From assembly GCA_942492125.1 (NCBI GenBank), contig CALODM010000039.1:128526-192525 (forward strand): DNA of 64,000 nt, given 5' to 3'. A program made the translations under genes and the position numbers. A model generated the notes under the pieces. It was not told where the DNA came from. It saw only the letters and a program-made list of their open reading frames with translations, and did no database searches. Shown in pieces: positions 18,649-28,177 of the stretch (position 1 is the first letter of the stretch; each line of letters starts with the position of its first letter). Source of the stretch: BCD1 sp942492125 (lineage in GTDB: Bacteria > Bacteroidota > Bacteroidia > Chitinophagales > Saprospiraceae).

Positions 18649-20089
18649 TCAATTATCACACTCCTCTAGCAACCAGTACCTGTTGATAAGGTTTTTGGTG
18701 GACTCGATCTTTGTTTTTAAGCCATCCAGTTTTTCCCGAAGTTTCTTTTTAGGGTAGGTACTGGCGTGATGTTTTAGCAAAACCAGTTGTTTGGCGAATT
18801 TCAGGAAGTTGGTATATCCCCTTTTGAGTTCCAGCGTCATTTTCTGATTTCTGATAATATAAATACGGAAAGTCTCAATAAGCGAAAGTACGGCCTCTGT
18901 ATCTTTAAGGGCATAATAGGTTCTTAAGAGGAGGAAGGTTGTATTGAGGTGGTATTTGACATCTGTGAATTGTACGAGGAGTAAAACAGAAAGTGCCTCG
19001 CTATACATTTTTTTATTGTAGTACAGGTGTGCCAGGTTATAGTTGTAGGCATTTTCACGGCGCGGTGCATTCAACTTATCTTTATAGGTCTGGATGAAAT
19101 TTTCAGCCCATTCAAATTCCTTAAGGCTGCAGGCCAGGGAGGTGATGTTTTTGTAATTCCATTCCGAGAGGATACCGTTGTCCAGGATCAGTCCTGTTTT
19201 GAGACCTTGTTTATAAAGCTGGAACAGTTCTCGCTGGTAATTACTGTCGCCATTATTAATTTGTCGAATACAGTAGTTGTTGGCAAAGGAGTAAAGGTCG
19301 CCCTGCTCTTCTGAAGACAGTCCGTTGACATTATAGGTCAGTATATAGGTCAGCTTTTGGTAATATTCCGGATTATTTTCTTCCCTGAGGCTCATAAGGA
19401 TAGTGTAATACATAATGATGGACAGGTCATTTTCAAAATCAGCCATATGATCCTGAATGTATTTTAATAATTCGTCCAGGAAGTGAAATTCATAGTTGGT
19501 GTTCAACATGATCATGTTGGCTGTAAGGTGACAGCTGTTTCTCAACTTTTCAACGATGTAAAAACGGTCCAGGTTATTGAGCATTTTCTGGAACAGGGTC
19601 GATTTGGTCCTGTCCTCGTATTGAGCGGCATAATACCCAAGCAAATAGTTCAGCCTGTATTGTGTGTAGAAAAATTCGTTATTCTGAAAATCATTGTTTT
19701 TGAGGTTTTTCTCAACCTGTTTCCCACGATTTTTCAGCAAGTCAAACTGGTTGTTTTCATAGGCAGCTTCAAGGGTGAATAGCGGTTCCAAAAAATCCTG
19801 TTCTTCCAGATATTTGACGGACAGAAAGCGGTAGTAGAGTTTTTTTAAATAGGACATCACATTGTGCAGGGATCTGCTCTTCGAATTTTTCCCCGGGGAA
19901 AAGTTTGGCATGTACTTTTTCTTTACGGAGAACTGGCCTGGAGGAATTCAAGGCCTTCAAAATTATTTCAAGTAGCCGAATGGTTTTTTCGTGTCTGTTG
20001 AAATAAGGGGATTCAACAAATAGTCGAAAACGTTCCCGCTCCCGGGCAGAGAGTGCTTCAATATGCTTTACCAGCTTGCTTTCTTCCAT
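18649..20089 (-). pseudogene. Saprospiria-type helical-repeat protein, interrupted by one frameshift
   Basis: One gene split in two frames. It starts at 20089 with MEESKLVKHIEALSARERER and FRLFVESPYFNRHEKT, and runs to LFPGEKFEEQ. The frame then changes near 19873 and continues as SLHNVMSYLKKLYYRFL to the stop at 18649. Skipping one base rejoins the two parts into about 480 residues. The rest is rich in helical, TPR-like pairs (YNLAHLYYNKKMYSEALSV). I recall similar proteins as common but uncharacterised in Saprospiria; this is memory, not a search. The break may be a sequencing error or a genuine inactivating insertion. Confidence 0.7.
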
Positions 20090-20470
20090 TTTTATTTTTT
20101 TATTTTGATCAGAACAGATGCGTTCAGGTATTTTTATAATAAAAAGCTTGTAATCAGTTTTTTATACGAAGAATAGAAAATAAAGTTACGTCAGAATAAT
20201 CTTAAAATGTACTTATGAGGATTTTTTTTTTACCCCATATTTGCATCGTGACTCACAATGAAACACTATTAGTTAAATTCATTTCAGAACTTTGAGGTTT
20301 TTCTAAACCGGACATTGACTTACTATCAGCAATGTGATCCCATTTTACATAAGCTTGAAAATTCAGGCATTGCTTTGCATTATTATGGATGAAAATTTAA
20401 CAAGTTTAATTTTCCCTTAGCATAATGCGCCGGAATTAGAAAAAACAATCAGAAACTTCTGAATGATGAC
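20090..20470. other. Non-coding stretch before a strong terminator
   Basis: No open reading frame is supported. A CATATTTG box (20236-20243), near the -7 consensus, precedes about 230 bases of AT-rich DNA that end in the hairpin at 20477-20511. A non-coding transcript of about 260 bases is possible but not demonstrated. Confidence 0.35.
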
Positions 20471-20476
20471 ACAAAA

Positions 20477-20511
20477 AGGGTGTCTCGGGAAACCGTGACA
20501 CCCTGTTTTTT
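20477..20511 (+). terminator. Intrinsic terminator with GAAA tetraloop
   Basis: AGGGTGTC (20477-20484) pairs with GACACCCT (20497-20504). An inner CGG-GAAA-CCG cap sits above a single T-T mismatch, and GTTTTTT follows. It is a very regular Rho-independent terminator for plus-strand transcription, yet no coding gene lies upstream on that strand. Confidence 0.7.
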
Positions 20512-20662
20512 GGAAAAAAATCAGGAAAAATGCTCTCCGTTTAAAAAAAATATCAAAAAAAATAAAGTTTCGAGTCCTCTTTGAACAAAAAAACACAAGA
20601 TATTTATTTATTAATATATTGACTTTCAATTAATTATAAATTTCGTATTCTTTTTCCGTCTC

Positions 20663-20938
20663 CAGTAAAACCTTTATTTGTACTATCCTGGTGGTTTGTT
20701 TATGCCCATATTTGTATCATCAAAAGATTTTAAAGGCCAAAGGGCCCGCTAATAACAAATCATAAACAGACCTAAACGAGGGCTTACTACCAGACAAATG
20801 CATGTTCTTCTTTGAATGAACTGCAGACATAATCTCATGAATAAAGACTCAAATGGATATCAATGGATATCCTATTTGGTATGTAGATAGCCTCTCAAAG
20901 TTTTTTTGAAACCGGTTCATATGAGCCGGTTTTTTTTT
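20663..20938 (+). ncRNA. Putative structured non-coding RNA, copy 1 of a tandem pair
   Basis: A unit of about 270 bases shares its 5' flank and 3' end with the unit at 21370-21645. Both begin with CAGTAAAACC, have TTGTACTAT and then ATATTTG at identical spacing, and end with about 90 nearly identical bases plus a terminator (stem 20910-20931, then T-run). The interior differs but keeps a hairpin at 20799-20825 (GCA-t-GTTC / GAAC-t-GC) whose outer pairs are replaced in copy 2. This suggests selection on structure. If ATATTTG acts as a -7 box, the RNA would run from about 20722 to 20938. No known RNA family was recognised. Confidence 0.55.
20910..20938 (+). terminator. Intrinsic terminator of ncRNA copy 1
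   Basis: A 9-bp stem, AACCGGTTC / GAGCCGGTT, with an ATAT loop and one G-T pair, followed directly by a run of nine T. It is conserved in copy 2 with a single loop change. Confidence 0.85.
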
Positions 20939-21369
20939 GCCCCTAACTATCCTGTGACGGGTAACTATCCATTTTTAATCCCAGACAAGTTTTTAATGGA
21001 GTGAATAGTTTGCGTTGTCAGAACGGTGAAATTTTCCTCAGGGTGATGAATCTTTTTAGGGTTCTCAGGTAGTTCAGGAATTGGGTTACCACTAAGATGG
21101 TAGATATTTTACGCTGAATCGAGGCGCGAAAAGCGCACATTGTCAAAGCTACGTAAGGATTTGAGTAACGATGAGTCCGTGTAAAAGATCACCATATTAT
21201 TATGTTGCTTAATTTCGGGAACTGCTTGATCAGAAAATTGAAAAAACAAGATTTTTTTTCCTTGACTAAAGGTTTATTTTTTACAAACGAGTTAAAGTAA
21301 ACGTTAGTATTTTTTATTAATTAATTGATAATTAATTGTTTATGATAAAATATAAGTTTATTTCAAGTA
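20939..21369. other. Spacer between the two ncRNA copies
   Basis: About 430 bases with no supported gene. It includes a GGCGCGAAAAGCGC mini-hairpin near 21123 and AT-rich TTAATTAATTGATAATTAATTG immediately before copy 2. Nothing further was recognised. Confidence 0.4.
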
Positions 21370-21645
21370 CAGTAAAACCAGTAATTGTACTATTACACAT
21401 TTTAATTTAAACCGATATTTGAGTTGTAAATAAGGAAAAGTCCGAAAAACAGTATGACTGGAACAGGAGATGACCTAAATAAAAACGACTGATCCTAAAA
21501 AAGAAAATCCCGTTCAGAAGTGAACAGGACATGATCTCATGAATAAAAGATACAAAAAAAGGATATCAACGGATATCCTTAATTTGGTATGTAGATAGCC
21601 TCTCAAAGTTTTTTTGAAACCGGTTCATTTGAGCCGGTTTTTTTA
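21370..21645 (+). ncRNA. Putative structured non-coding RNA, copy 2 of a tandem pair
   Basis: Paralogue of the unit at 20663-20938, offset by 707-708 bases. The flank from CAGTAAAACC (21370) to ATATTTG (ending 21421) aligns without gaps. The 3' part with two GGATATC blocks, GGTATGTAGATAGCCTCTC and the terminator (stem 21618-21639) is almost identical. The central hairpin 21507-21529 reads TCC-c-GTTC / GAAC-a-GGA, with three outer pairs changed compensatorily against copy 1. The two GGATATC blocks sit in different reading frames relative to the shared ATG in the two copies, so RNA rather than peptide seems conserved. Confidence 0.55.
21618..21645 (+). terminator. Intrinsic terminator of ncRNA copy 2
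   Basis: Stem AACCGGTTC / GAGCCGGTT with loop ATTT, followed by a T-run. It is the counterpart of the terminator at 20910. Confidence 0.85.
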
Positions 21646-21864
21646 TTTTTGCCTCTTGATTATGCAAAGATAAAAAAAATGTTGGAACATCAAAATGACT
21701 TTGCCGCTACATTGTAAATTTAATACACTTTTATGCCATATTAGACCATTTTCTGAAGATTTAGCCATGAAATTGACAATTACCGGCAGGTATTAATTTT
21801 CAATTACTGTTATTTTATCCTTTCTTACATCGTATTTCTGGAAACAGCCAAAATTAAATCAAAA

Positions 21865-24402
21865 ATGTTACGACACCTGCTTGCTTTGATAGTCTTGTTC
21901 AGTGGTGCTTTAATCGCTAACGGACAAACGGGAACCGCCAAAGTAACCGGAATCATCACGGATGCGGCTTCCGGCGAACCCGTTGAACTGGTAACGGTGT
22001 ATATCAAGGGTACATCTAATGCGACAGAGTCTTCAATAAACGGACGTTATTCTCTTAATGTCCCAGCCAATAAATCATTTGAACTCGTTTTTTCCAGAAT
22101 TGGCTTCATAGAGGCATCCAGTCAGGTAAAACCTATTCCTGCACAGCGATCCCGGCAAGTAGATGTGATATTGGCCATGGCGGATTCCGGCCTCGAAGTA
22201 GTCGTCAGACAAAGTAAAATTGAGGACTCCGGCCTGGTGCGGGAGGATGTGTCCCAGTTGAAATTACTGCCTACCACAACGGGAAACATTGAAAGTGTTT
22301 TACCGCACATCGCCCTGGGTACCAACAGTGGGGCAGGTGGGGAACTGAGTTCCCAGTATAATGTCCGGGGTGGAAATTATGACGAAAACCTGGTTTACGT
22401 CAATGACTTTGAGATTTATCGTCCTCAGTTGATCCGGGCAGGACAGCAGGAAGGGCTTACTTTTGCCAATGTCGACCTTATCCGGGACCTGACTTTTTCC
22501 TCTGGAGGCTTTGAATCCCGGTTCGGAGATAAACTTTCCTCCGTTTTAGATATCAAATATAAGCGGCCGGACAGCCTCCGGGCTTCGGTCGGGGCTAGTT
22601 TTTTAGGAGGGTCTGCCCATGTTGAGGGCAGTAAGAAGCTTGGCGGGAGCGATTACCGCCGTTTCCGCTATCTGGCAGGAGCTCGTTATAAAACAACCAG
22701 ATACCTGCTCGGAACCCTGGATATTGATGGGGAATATCAACCTAATTTTACGGATATCCAGGCTTATTTAACTTATGACCTCAATTACAACTGGCAGTTG
22801 GGGCTCATGGGGAATTTTAACCGGAGCGTTTTTCAGTTCACCCCGGAATCGAGATCCACGGCACTTGGGCTGATCAATTTTGCGTTACAACTTTCCAGTG
22901 TTTTTGAAGGCCAGGAACTGGATGATTTTACCACAAGCATGGGGGGACTTTCCCTGACTTATCTGCCCAAACGCGATCATAATCCCTTTTACCTGAAATT
23001 CCTAACCTCCGCTTTTCAAAGTCTTGAAAATGAGCGTATTGATATTATCGGTCGCTATAACCTCAGTCAAATAGAAACAGGACTCGGAAGTCAGGCTTTT
23101 GGGGAAGTCGTCGCTGAATTGGGTACGGGTACTCAACATCAGTATGTCAGAAATGCCCTGGATATAGATATTTATAACATGGAGCACAAAGGTGGATTGG
23201 AATTACAGCTTTATCCGGAGGATATTGAAACAACAGCCAGTCACTTCCTGCAGTGGGGGGCAAAATTCCAGCATGAGCAAATGAATGACTGGATCAACGA
23301 GTGGGAAAGGCTCGATTCTGCAGGCTACTCCCTTAATTATGATACCAATCAGGTTCAGTTGGTGAATGTCCTCAAAACCAGGAATAACATACAGGTCAAT
23401 AAATTTTCTGCCTATGTGCAAAACACTTTTAGCTGGCGCAGGGAAAGTGTGGCGGAAATAAAAGCTTCTGCAGGAATCAGAGCTAATTACAGGGATATTA
23501 ATGGAGAATTTATACTCTCTCCAAGAGTACAATTATTGTACAAACCCCTGGGTATCCAAAGGGATGTCGCCTTCCGGCTGGCAGGTGGTTTATATGTCCA
23601 GCCACCCTTTTACCGGGAAATGCGTGGGTTTGATGGTAATGTCAATACCGATTTGCTGGCACAGAAGTCAGCGCACATTCTCGGAGGTATGACACTTGAT
23701 TTTTACCTGGGAAGAAATTATCCCAAGAAGTTTAAACTCATTACCGAGATCTATTACAAAAAACTCTGGGATCTGGTCTCTTATGAGATCGATAATGTAC
23801 GCATCCGTTATTCCGGAGAAAATGACGCAACCGGTTACGTCACCGGAATCGACTTAAGGCTGAATGGTGAGTTTGTTCCGGGAGCTGAATCCTGGATAAA
23901 CTTTTCATTGCTCAGAGCCAGGGAAAGCTTAAATGGAATACAGCACATGCAACGGGAAATTGGCCAGGCAGATACAACCTTTGTTGATTTTGTACCCCGG
24001 CCAACGGACAGGTTGTTTAATATCTCCATGTTCTTCCAGGATTATCTTCGGGATAACAAAAATTTCAAGGTTCACTTTAATCTAAATATAGGCTCCGGTC
24101 TGCCCTTTGGCCTTAAAGACAATAATCTTAATTTCCGGAATACCTATAGAATGTCGGCTTATCACCGGGTAGATATCGGGTTTTCTTACGCCCTTTGGGA
24201 TGAGTTTAAAAAAGTAAAAAAACCAAACCATTTTCTCCGTTTTACCCGCAGTACCTGGTTGAGTCTAGAGGTCTTCAACCTATTGCAAGTGCAAAACCAG
24301 GCCAGTAATACCTGGATCAAAACGGTCTTTAAGACCCAATACGCCATTCCAAATTACCTCACTTCAAGGAGGATCAACCTGCGGTTGAAAATGGATTTTT
24401 AA
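21865..24402 (+). CDS. TonB-dependent outer-membrane receptor with carboxypeptidase-like regulatory domain
   Basis: An 845-residue outer-membrane transporter. It has a signal peptide (MLRHLLALIVLFSGALIANGQ) and a carboxypeptidase D-regulatory-like beta sandwich (about 25-110; VTGIITDAASGEPVELVTVYI). A TonB plug follows (about 120-225; QYNVRGGNYDENLVYVNDFEIY, FSSGGFESRFGDKLSSVLD), then a 22-strand barrel ending in the aromatic strand INLRLKMDF. No SusD partner lies beside it, so it is not a typical SusCD pair. The beta-galactosidase gene downstream might hint at a glycan ligand, but a stem-loop separates the two. The ligand is unknown. Confidence 0.88.
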   Translation: MLRHLLALIVLFSGALIANGQTGTAKVTGIITDAASGEPVELVTVYIKGTSNATESSINGRYSLNVPANKSFELVFSRIGFIEASSQVKPIPAQRSRQVDVILAMADSGLEVVVRQSKIEDSGLVREDVSQLKLLPTTTGNIESVLPHIALGTNSGAGGELSSQYNVRGGNYDENLVYVNDFEIYRPQLIRAGQQEGLTFANVDLIRDLTFSSGGFESRFGDKLSSVLDIKYKRPDSLRASVGASFLGGSAHVEGSKKLGGSDYRRFRYLAGARYKTTRYLLGTLDIDGEYQPNFTDIQAYLTYDLNYNWQLGLMGNFNRSVFQFTPESRSTALGLINFALQLSSVFEGQELDDFTTSMGGLSLTYLPKRDHNPFYLKFLTSAFQSLENERIDIIGRYNLSQIETGLGSQAFGEVVAELGTGTQHQYVRNALDIDIYNMEHKGGLELQLYPEDIETTASHFLQWGAKFQHEQMNDWINEWERLDSAGYSLNYDTNQVQLVNVLKTRNNIQVNKFSAYVQNTFSWRRESVAEIKASAGIRANYRDINGEFILSPRVQLLYKPLGIQRDVAFRLAGGLYVQPPFYREMRGFDGNVNTDLLAQKSAHILGGMTLDFYLGRNYPKKFKLITEIYYKKLWDLVSYEIDNVRIRYSGENDATGYVTGIDLRLNGEFVPGAESWINFSLLRARESLNGIQHMQREIGQADTTFVDFVPRPTDRLFNISMFFQDYLRDNKNFKVHFNLNIGSGLPFGLKDNNLNFRNTYRMSAYHRVDIGFSYALWDEFKKVKKPNHFLRFTRSTWLSLEVFNLLQVQNQASNTWIKTVFKTQYAIPNYLTSRRINLRLKMDF

Positions 24403-24409
24403 GTTGGGA

Positions 24410-24452
24410 AGTGTAGAAATACTGTTTCTCCGAGAAATAGTATTTCTACACT
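24410..24452. terminator. Long stem-loop between the TonB receptor and beta-galactosidase genes
   Basis: A 20-bp stem (24410-24429 with 24433-24452, one G-T pair, 3-base loop) starts eight bases after the receptor stop. There is no T-run directly behind it. The right-arm motif AGTATTTCT occurs a third time at about 24462-24470, just before the beta-galactosidase leader. It is either a transcript end/processing site or a regulatory palindrome. Confidence 0.5.
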
Positions 24453-24500
24453 CCCGTAAATAGTATTTCTTTTGTAATTTGTCAGGCAAATAATCGAGAT

Positions 24501-27500
24501 ATGAACAGAATCGGAATTTGCCTCTTTTCACTGGCCTTGTTTACTTTCCTTATCACGCTCAACCCCCTGAACGCCCAGGAAGTACCGGATTGGGAAAACC
24601 CAAAAGTCTTCGAAATAAATAAAGAAGCCCCACATGCGACCCTTTTTCCTTTTGAAAGCACGGACCTCGCCCTGACCAACCTCAAAAACAATTCAAAATA
24701 CTATCAACTGCTCAATGGCAACTGGAAATTTAACTGGGTACGCAAACCTGCGGACAGACCATTGGATTTTTATAGAACCAATTTCGACGATAGTGGTTGG
24801 GGAACAATTCCTGTTCCCGGTAACTGGGAAATCAATGGCTTTGGCATTCCCATCTATGTCAACCAACCCAATGAGTTCAAACCAGAGAATCCAAATCCGC
24901 CGGACATTCCTGATGATTACAACCCTGTCGGTTCTTATCGAAAATCCTTTACCATTCCCGGAGATTGGTCAGACAGGCAGGTGTTTTTGCATTTTGGTGC
25001 GGTGAAAGCTGCTTTTTACCTTTGGATCAACGGTGAAAAAGTGGGATACAGCCAGGGAAGTAAATTGCCTGCCGAGTTTGATATTACCCAGTATGTCAAA
25101 CCAGGCCAGAACCAATTGGCACTGGAGGTTTACCGGTGGTGTGATGGCAGTTATCTGGAGGCACAGGATTTCTGGCGGATCAGCGGTATAGAAAGAGATG
25201 TGTTCCTTTGGGCAGCACCAAAGGTACACATCAGGGACTACTGGGCTAAAGCAGGCCTGGACGGCCAATATAAAAACGGAACCCTTGAATTGGAAATGGA
25301 AGTAGTCAATTACGGGGAAGCATCAACAGCGGAATACGTAATTGAACGTTCTGTACTGGATGAATCCGGGCAATTGGTGTCCTCGGGCGTACAAACGATT
25401 AATTTGGGTAGCAATTCAACTTTGATCAATACCCCAAAGGCAACCCTGCCCAACATCAAACCATGGTCGGGAGAGTCGCCCAACCTTTATACACTGCTGC
25501 TTACCTTAAAAGATAAAAAAGGAAACACACTCGAAACCCTGACCACTAAAATTGGCTTCAGGACCGTAGAAATCAAGCGCGGTCAATTATTGGTCAACGG
25601 AAAAGTCATTTTTTTGAGAGGGGTCAATCGTCATGAACATGATCCATCAACAGGTCATGTTATTTCCAAAGCTTCCATGTTGAAAGATATTGAACTGTTA
25701 CAAACTCATAACATCAATGCCGTTCGGACTTCGCATTATCCCAATGATCCGATGTGGTATGAGCTTTGTGATAAATACGGTATTTACGTTGTAGATGAAG
25801 CCAACATTGAATCGCATGGTACAGGTTATCGCCTCGACAGGACTTTGGGAAATAATCCCGATTGGCTGAACGCTCATTTATCGAGGACAAAACGATTGGT
25901 GGAACGCGACAAAAACCACCCGAGCGTTATCATTTGGTCTTTGGGGAATGAAGCCGGCAATGGGCATAATTTTTACCAGACTTATTTATGGGTCAAGGGC
26001 AGAGATAGCTCCAGGCCGGTTCAGTACGAACGAACGCAGGTAGGGTGGGGCGCGAATGCTTATATGGAATGGAATACGGATATTCTGGTTCCCATGTATG
26101 CTGGTTTTCGTGAAATGAAACACCTGGTAGAGGCGCATCCCGACCGGCCTTTGGTGCAATGTGAGTATGCCCACGCCATGGGAAACAGTGTTGGAAATTT
26201 GCAGGAATACTGGGATTTGATCTATTCCCACGAGAGAATGCAAGGCGGTTTTATCTGGGATTGGGTAGATCAGGCCCTTTACAAAAAAACGCCTGAAGGA
26301 AAAACCATTTTTGCTTACGGAGGGGATTTTGGTCCGGAAGGAACTCCCAGCGATAATAACTTTTTGTGCAACGGTTTAATTCAACCCGACAGAAGCATCA
26401 ACCCACATATTCTGGAAGTCAAAAAGGTGTACCAGCCGGTCTATACTTCCTGGGAGGACAAGTCAAAGCGCAGTATTGCCATTCAGAACTATTACTCTTT
26501 TAGTAATTTGAGCCATTTGTACCTGCACTGGGAAATACAGGAAAACGGCAAGGTAACCGAAAGTGGTGATATCCGGGACTTGGAAATAGATGGTCTGACC
26601 AAAAAAGCCCGGGAAATTCCTTTTAAGTGGCCTGCTGCCGACAAAGAGACCTTTTTAAACCTTTCCTATCGATATAAAAATAAACAAGGATTTTTTGAAA
26701 AGGATTTTGAGGTGGCTTATGAGCAATTGCTGGTTAATGAAGCACTTGTGCCCCGGCCTTCTTTTGCAGTGCCATTCAGTTCTTTTGACCTTCAGGAAAA
26801 TGAAAACACCATAGAGGTCAATACTGCCGGATCCGTTATTGTTTTCGATAAAAAAACAGGAAAGATGGCCTCCTGGAAATACGATGGAAATACGATCATT
26901 GAAGAGGGACCGGAACCCAACTTCTGGAGACCCCTTACGGATAATGATTACGGTGCCCGATTGCAGCAAAAGCTCAGGATATGGAGAACGGTTTGGCAGG
27001 AAAGAACGAATACCAAAGTCGAACTCGATCATGTTTCGGATAGCAAGGTGGCCAGAGTAAAGGTGACTGCGGATTTACTTGGAGGCGATGCTCAATGGAA
27101 AACGGTTTACACCATTTATCCGACCGGGGCAGTACATGTGAAAAACAAAATGACTGCCATGAGTGGTAACCATCCCATGCTCTTGAAATTTGGTATGAAG
27201 ATGAACCTGCCAAAAGATATGGAGGTTATGGAATGGTATGGCCGCGGACCTCATGAGTCTTATGAGGACAGGAAGACCAGTGCCAGAGTTGGCATCTATA
27301 ATGGTCTGGTGGGTGATCAGTATCACCCTTATGTGCGTCCCCAGGAGACAGGCAATAAAACGGATGTCCGATGGATGAAATTGTCAGCTAAGGGTGGTAA
27401 TGGATTGATGATTTATGGTGATAAACCTGTAAGTTTATCAGCCCTGCATTTTCTGCCGGAAGATCTGGATGACGGAGATGAAAAAGGACAGTCCCATGCA

Positions 27501-27653
27501 GCGGAATTGATGCCACGAAACCTCACTTGTTTACAGGTAGACTTCAAACAAATGGGCGTCGGCGGGAACAACAGTTGGGGAGCTTTACCCTTGAGGGAAT
27601 ATCAGTTGCCTTATCAAACTTATGAGTATGGTTTCTGGATGCAGGCTTTTTAA
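24501..27653 (+). CDS. lacZ: Glycoside hydrolase family 2 beta-galactosidase, exported
   Basis: A 1050-residue LacZ-type enzyme with a signal peptide (MNRIGICLFSLALFTFLITL...NAQ), so it probably acts in the periplasm. Domain order is a sugar-binding jelly roll (about 50-230; PVPGNWEINGFGIPIYVN), an Ig-like domain, and a TIM barrel with RGVNRHEHDP and NAVRTSHYPNDPMWYELCD. The acid/base is Glu484 in SLGNEAGNG and the nucleophile Glu555 in VQCEYAHAMGNS. The C-terminal small-chain domain contains MEWYGRGPHESYEDRK. It hydrolyses terminal beta-galactosides. Length and motifs are complete. Confidence 0.93.
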   Translation: MNRIGICLFSLALFTFLITLNPLNAQEVPDWENPKVFEINKEAPHATLFPFESTDLALTNLKNNSKYYQLLNGNWKFNWVRKPADRPLDFYRTNFDDSGWGTIPVPGNWEINGFGIPIYVNQPNEFKPENPNPPDIPDDYNPVGSYRKSFTIPGDWSDRQVFLHFGAVKAAFYLWINGEKVGYSQGSKLPAEFDITQYVKPGQNQLALEVYRWCDGSYLEAQDFWRISGIERDVFLWAAPKVHIRDYWAKAGLDGQYKNGTLELEMEVVNYGEASTAEYVIERSVLDESGQLVSSGVQTINLGSNSTLINTPKATLPNIKPWSGESPNLYTLLLTLKDKKGNTLETLTTKIGFRTVEIKRGQLLVNGKVIFLRGVNRHEHDPSTGHVISKASMLKDIELLQTHNINAVRTSHYPNDPMWYELCDKYGIYVVDEANIESHGTGYRLDRTLGNNPDWLNAHLSRTKRLVERDKNHPSVIIWSLGNEAGNGHNFYQTYLWVKGRDSSRPVQYERTQVGWGANAYMEWNTDILVPMYAGFREMKHLVEAHPDRPLVQCEYAHAMGNSVGNLQEYWDLIYSHERMQGGFIWDWVDQALYKKTPEGKTIFAYGGDFGPEGTPSDNNFLCNGLIQPDRSINPHILEVKKVYQPVYTSWEDKSKRSIAIQNYYSFSNLSHLYLHWEIQENGKVTESGDIRDLEIDGLTKKAREIPFKWPAADKETFLNLSYRYKNKQGFFEKDFEVAYEQLLVNEALVPRPSFAVPFSSFDLQENENTIEVNTAGSVIVFDKKTGKMASWKYDGNTIIEEGPEPNFWRPLTDNDYGARLQQKLRIWRTVWQERTNTKVELDHVSDSKVARVKVTADLLGGDAQWKTVYTIYPTGAVHVKNKMTAMSGNHPMLLKFGMKMNLPKDMEVMEWYGRGPHESYEDRKTSARVGIYNGLVGDQYHPYVRPQETGNKTDVRWMKLSAKGGNGLMIYGDKPVSLSALHFLPEDLDDGDEKGQSHAAELMPRNLTCLQVDFKQMGVGGNNSWGALPLREYQLPYQTYEYGFWMQAF

Positions 27654-28177
27654 AGCATTCCAGCCAAATACCCTTTTATTCACTGGCTGGTAATGGAAAC
27701 ATAAGTCATCCCAAATTTTGATTTTACCCAAAATCTGAATGTTACACTTGTCAACAATTTAATTATCAGTGGTTTATGAAGGACAGTTGTTTGTATGGGT
27801 TCTTAATTTACCACGCTGGACGGGGTCAAATCTTGCTTTGCCGGAAGACAGGTTTGACAAGTAAAATGTCAATCAGGAATAATTTCCGTGTCAAATTTGG
27901 GGGTGACTATTTTCCGGAAAGATCGACCTTCGATTTTAGCAAAAGAGAAACTTTTTATGCATCTTTTCGGTTCTTTTGCCAGCGGGATAAAACAACATTT
28001 AAAACAAAATAACTGTATAAAACATTGATTACTAGCTACTTGTTCGGCGGAGTCCCGAAATTGATTGATTCACAAAATTAGGGATAACTCATGTTTACGT
28101 TGTTCCTGAAAAAATACAATGAAGTCAATGGTATTTTTTAAACTTAGAGTTAGGTTCTCATAAATAATTTGTCAACA
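27654..28177. other. Intergenic stretch after the beta-galactosidase
   Basis: Holds a CCAGCC/GGCTGG stem-loop at about 27661-27692 just behind the beta-galactosidase stop (no T-run). A 78-codon frame at 27776-28012 has atypical composition and no recognisable domain, and I do not accept it as a gene. Nothing else was seen. Confidence 0.4.

Noticed and set aside
21429..21450. AAGGAAAAGTCCG in ncRNA copy 2 as the RNase P RNA 5' signature
   Set aside because: Only a short partial match. The other RNase P conserved regions and the required length (over 300 nt) are missing, and copy 1 lacks it.
20090..21864. CRISPR array
   Set aside because: The repeats are two long copies with conserved ends and divergent middles, not short regular repeats with unique spacers, and no cas genes are present.
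27776..28012. 78-codon plus-strand open frame behind the beta-galactosidase gene
   Set aside because: No domain, no export signal, odd residue mix and no promoter. It looks like random open frame in AT-rich DNA.
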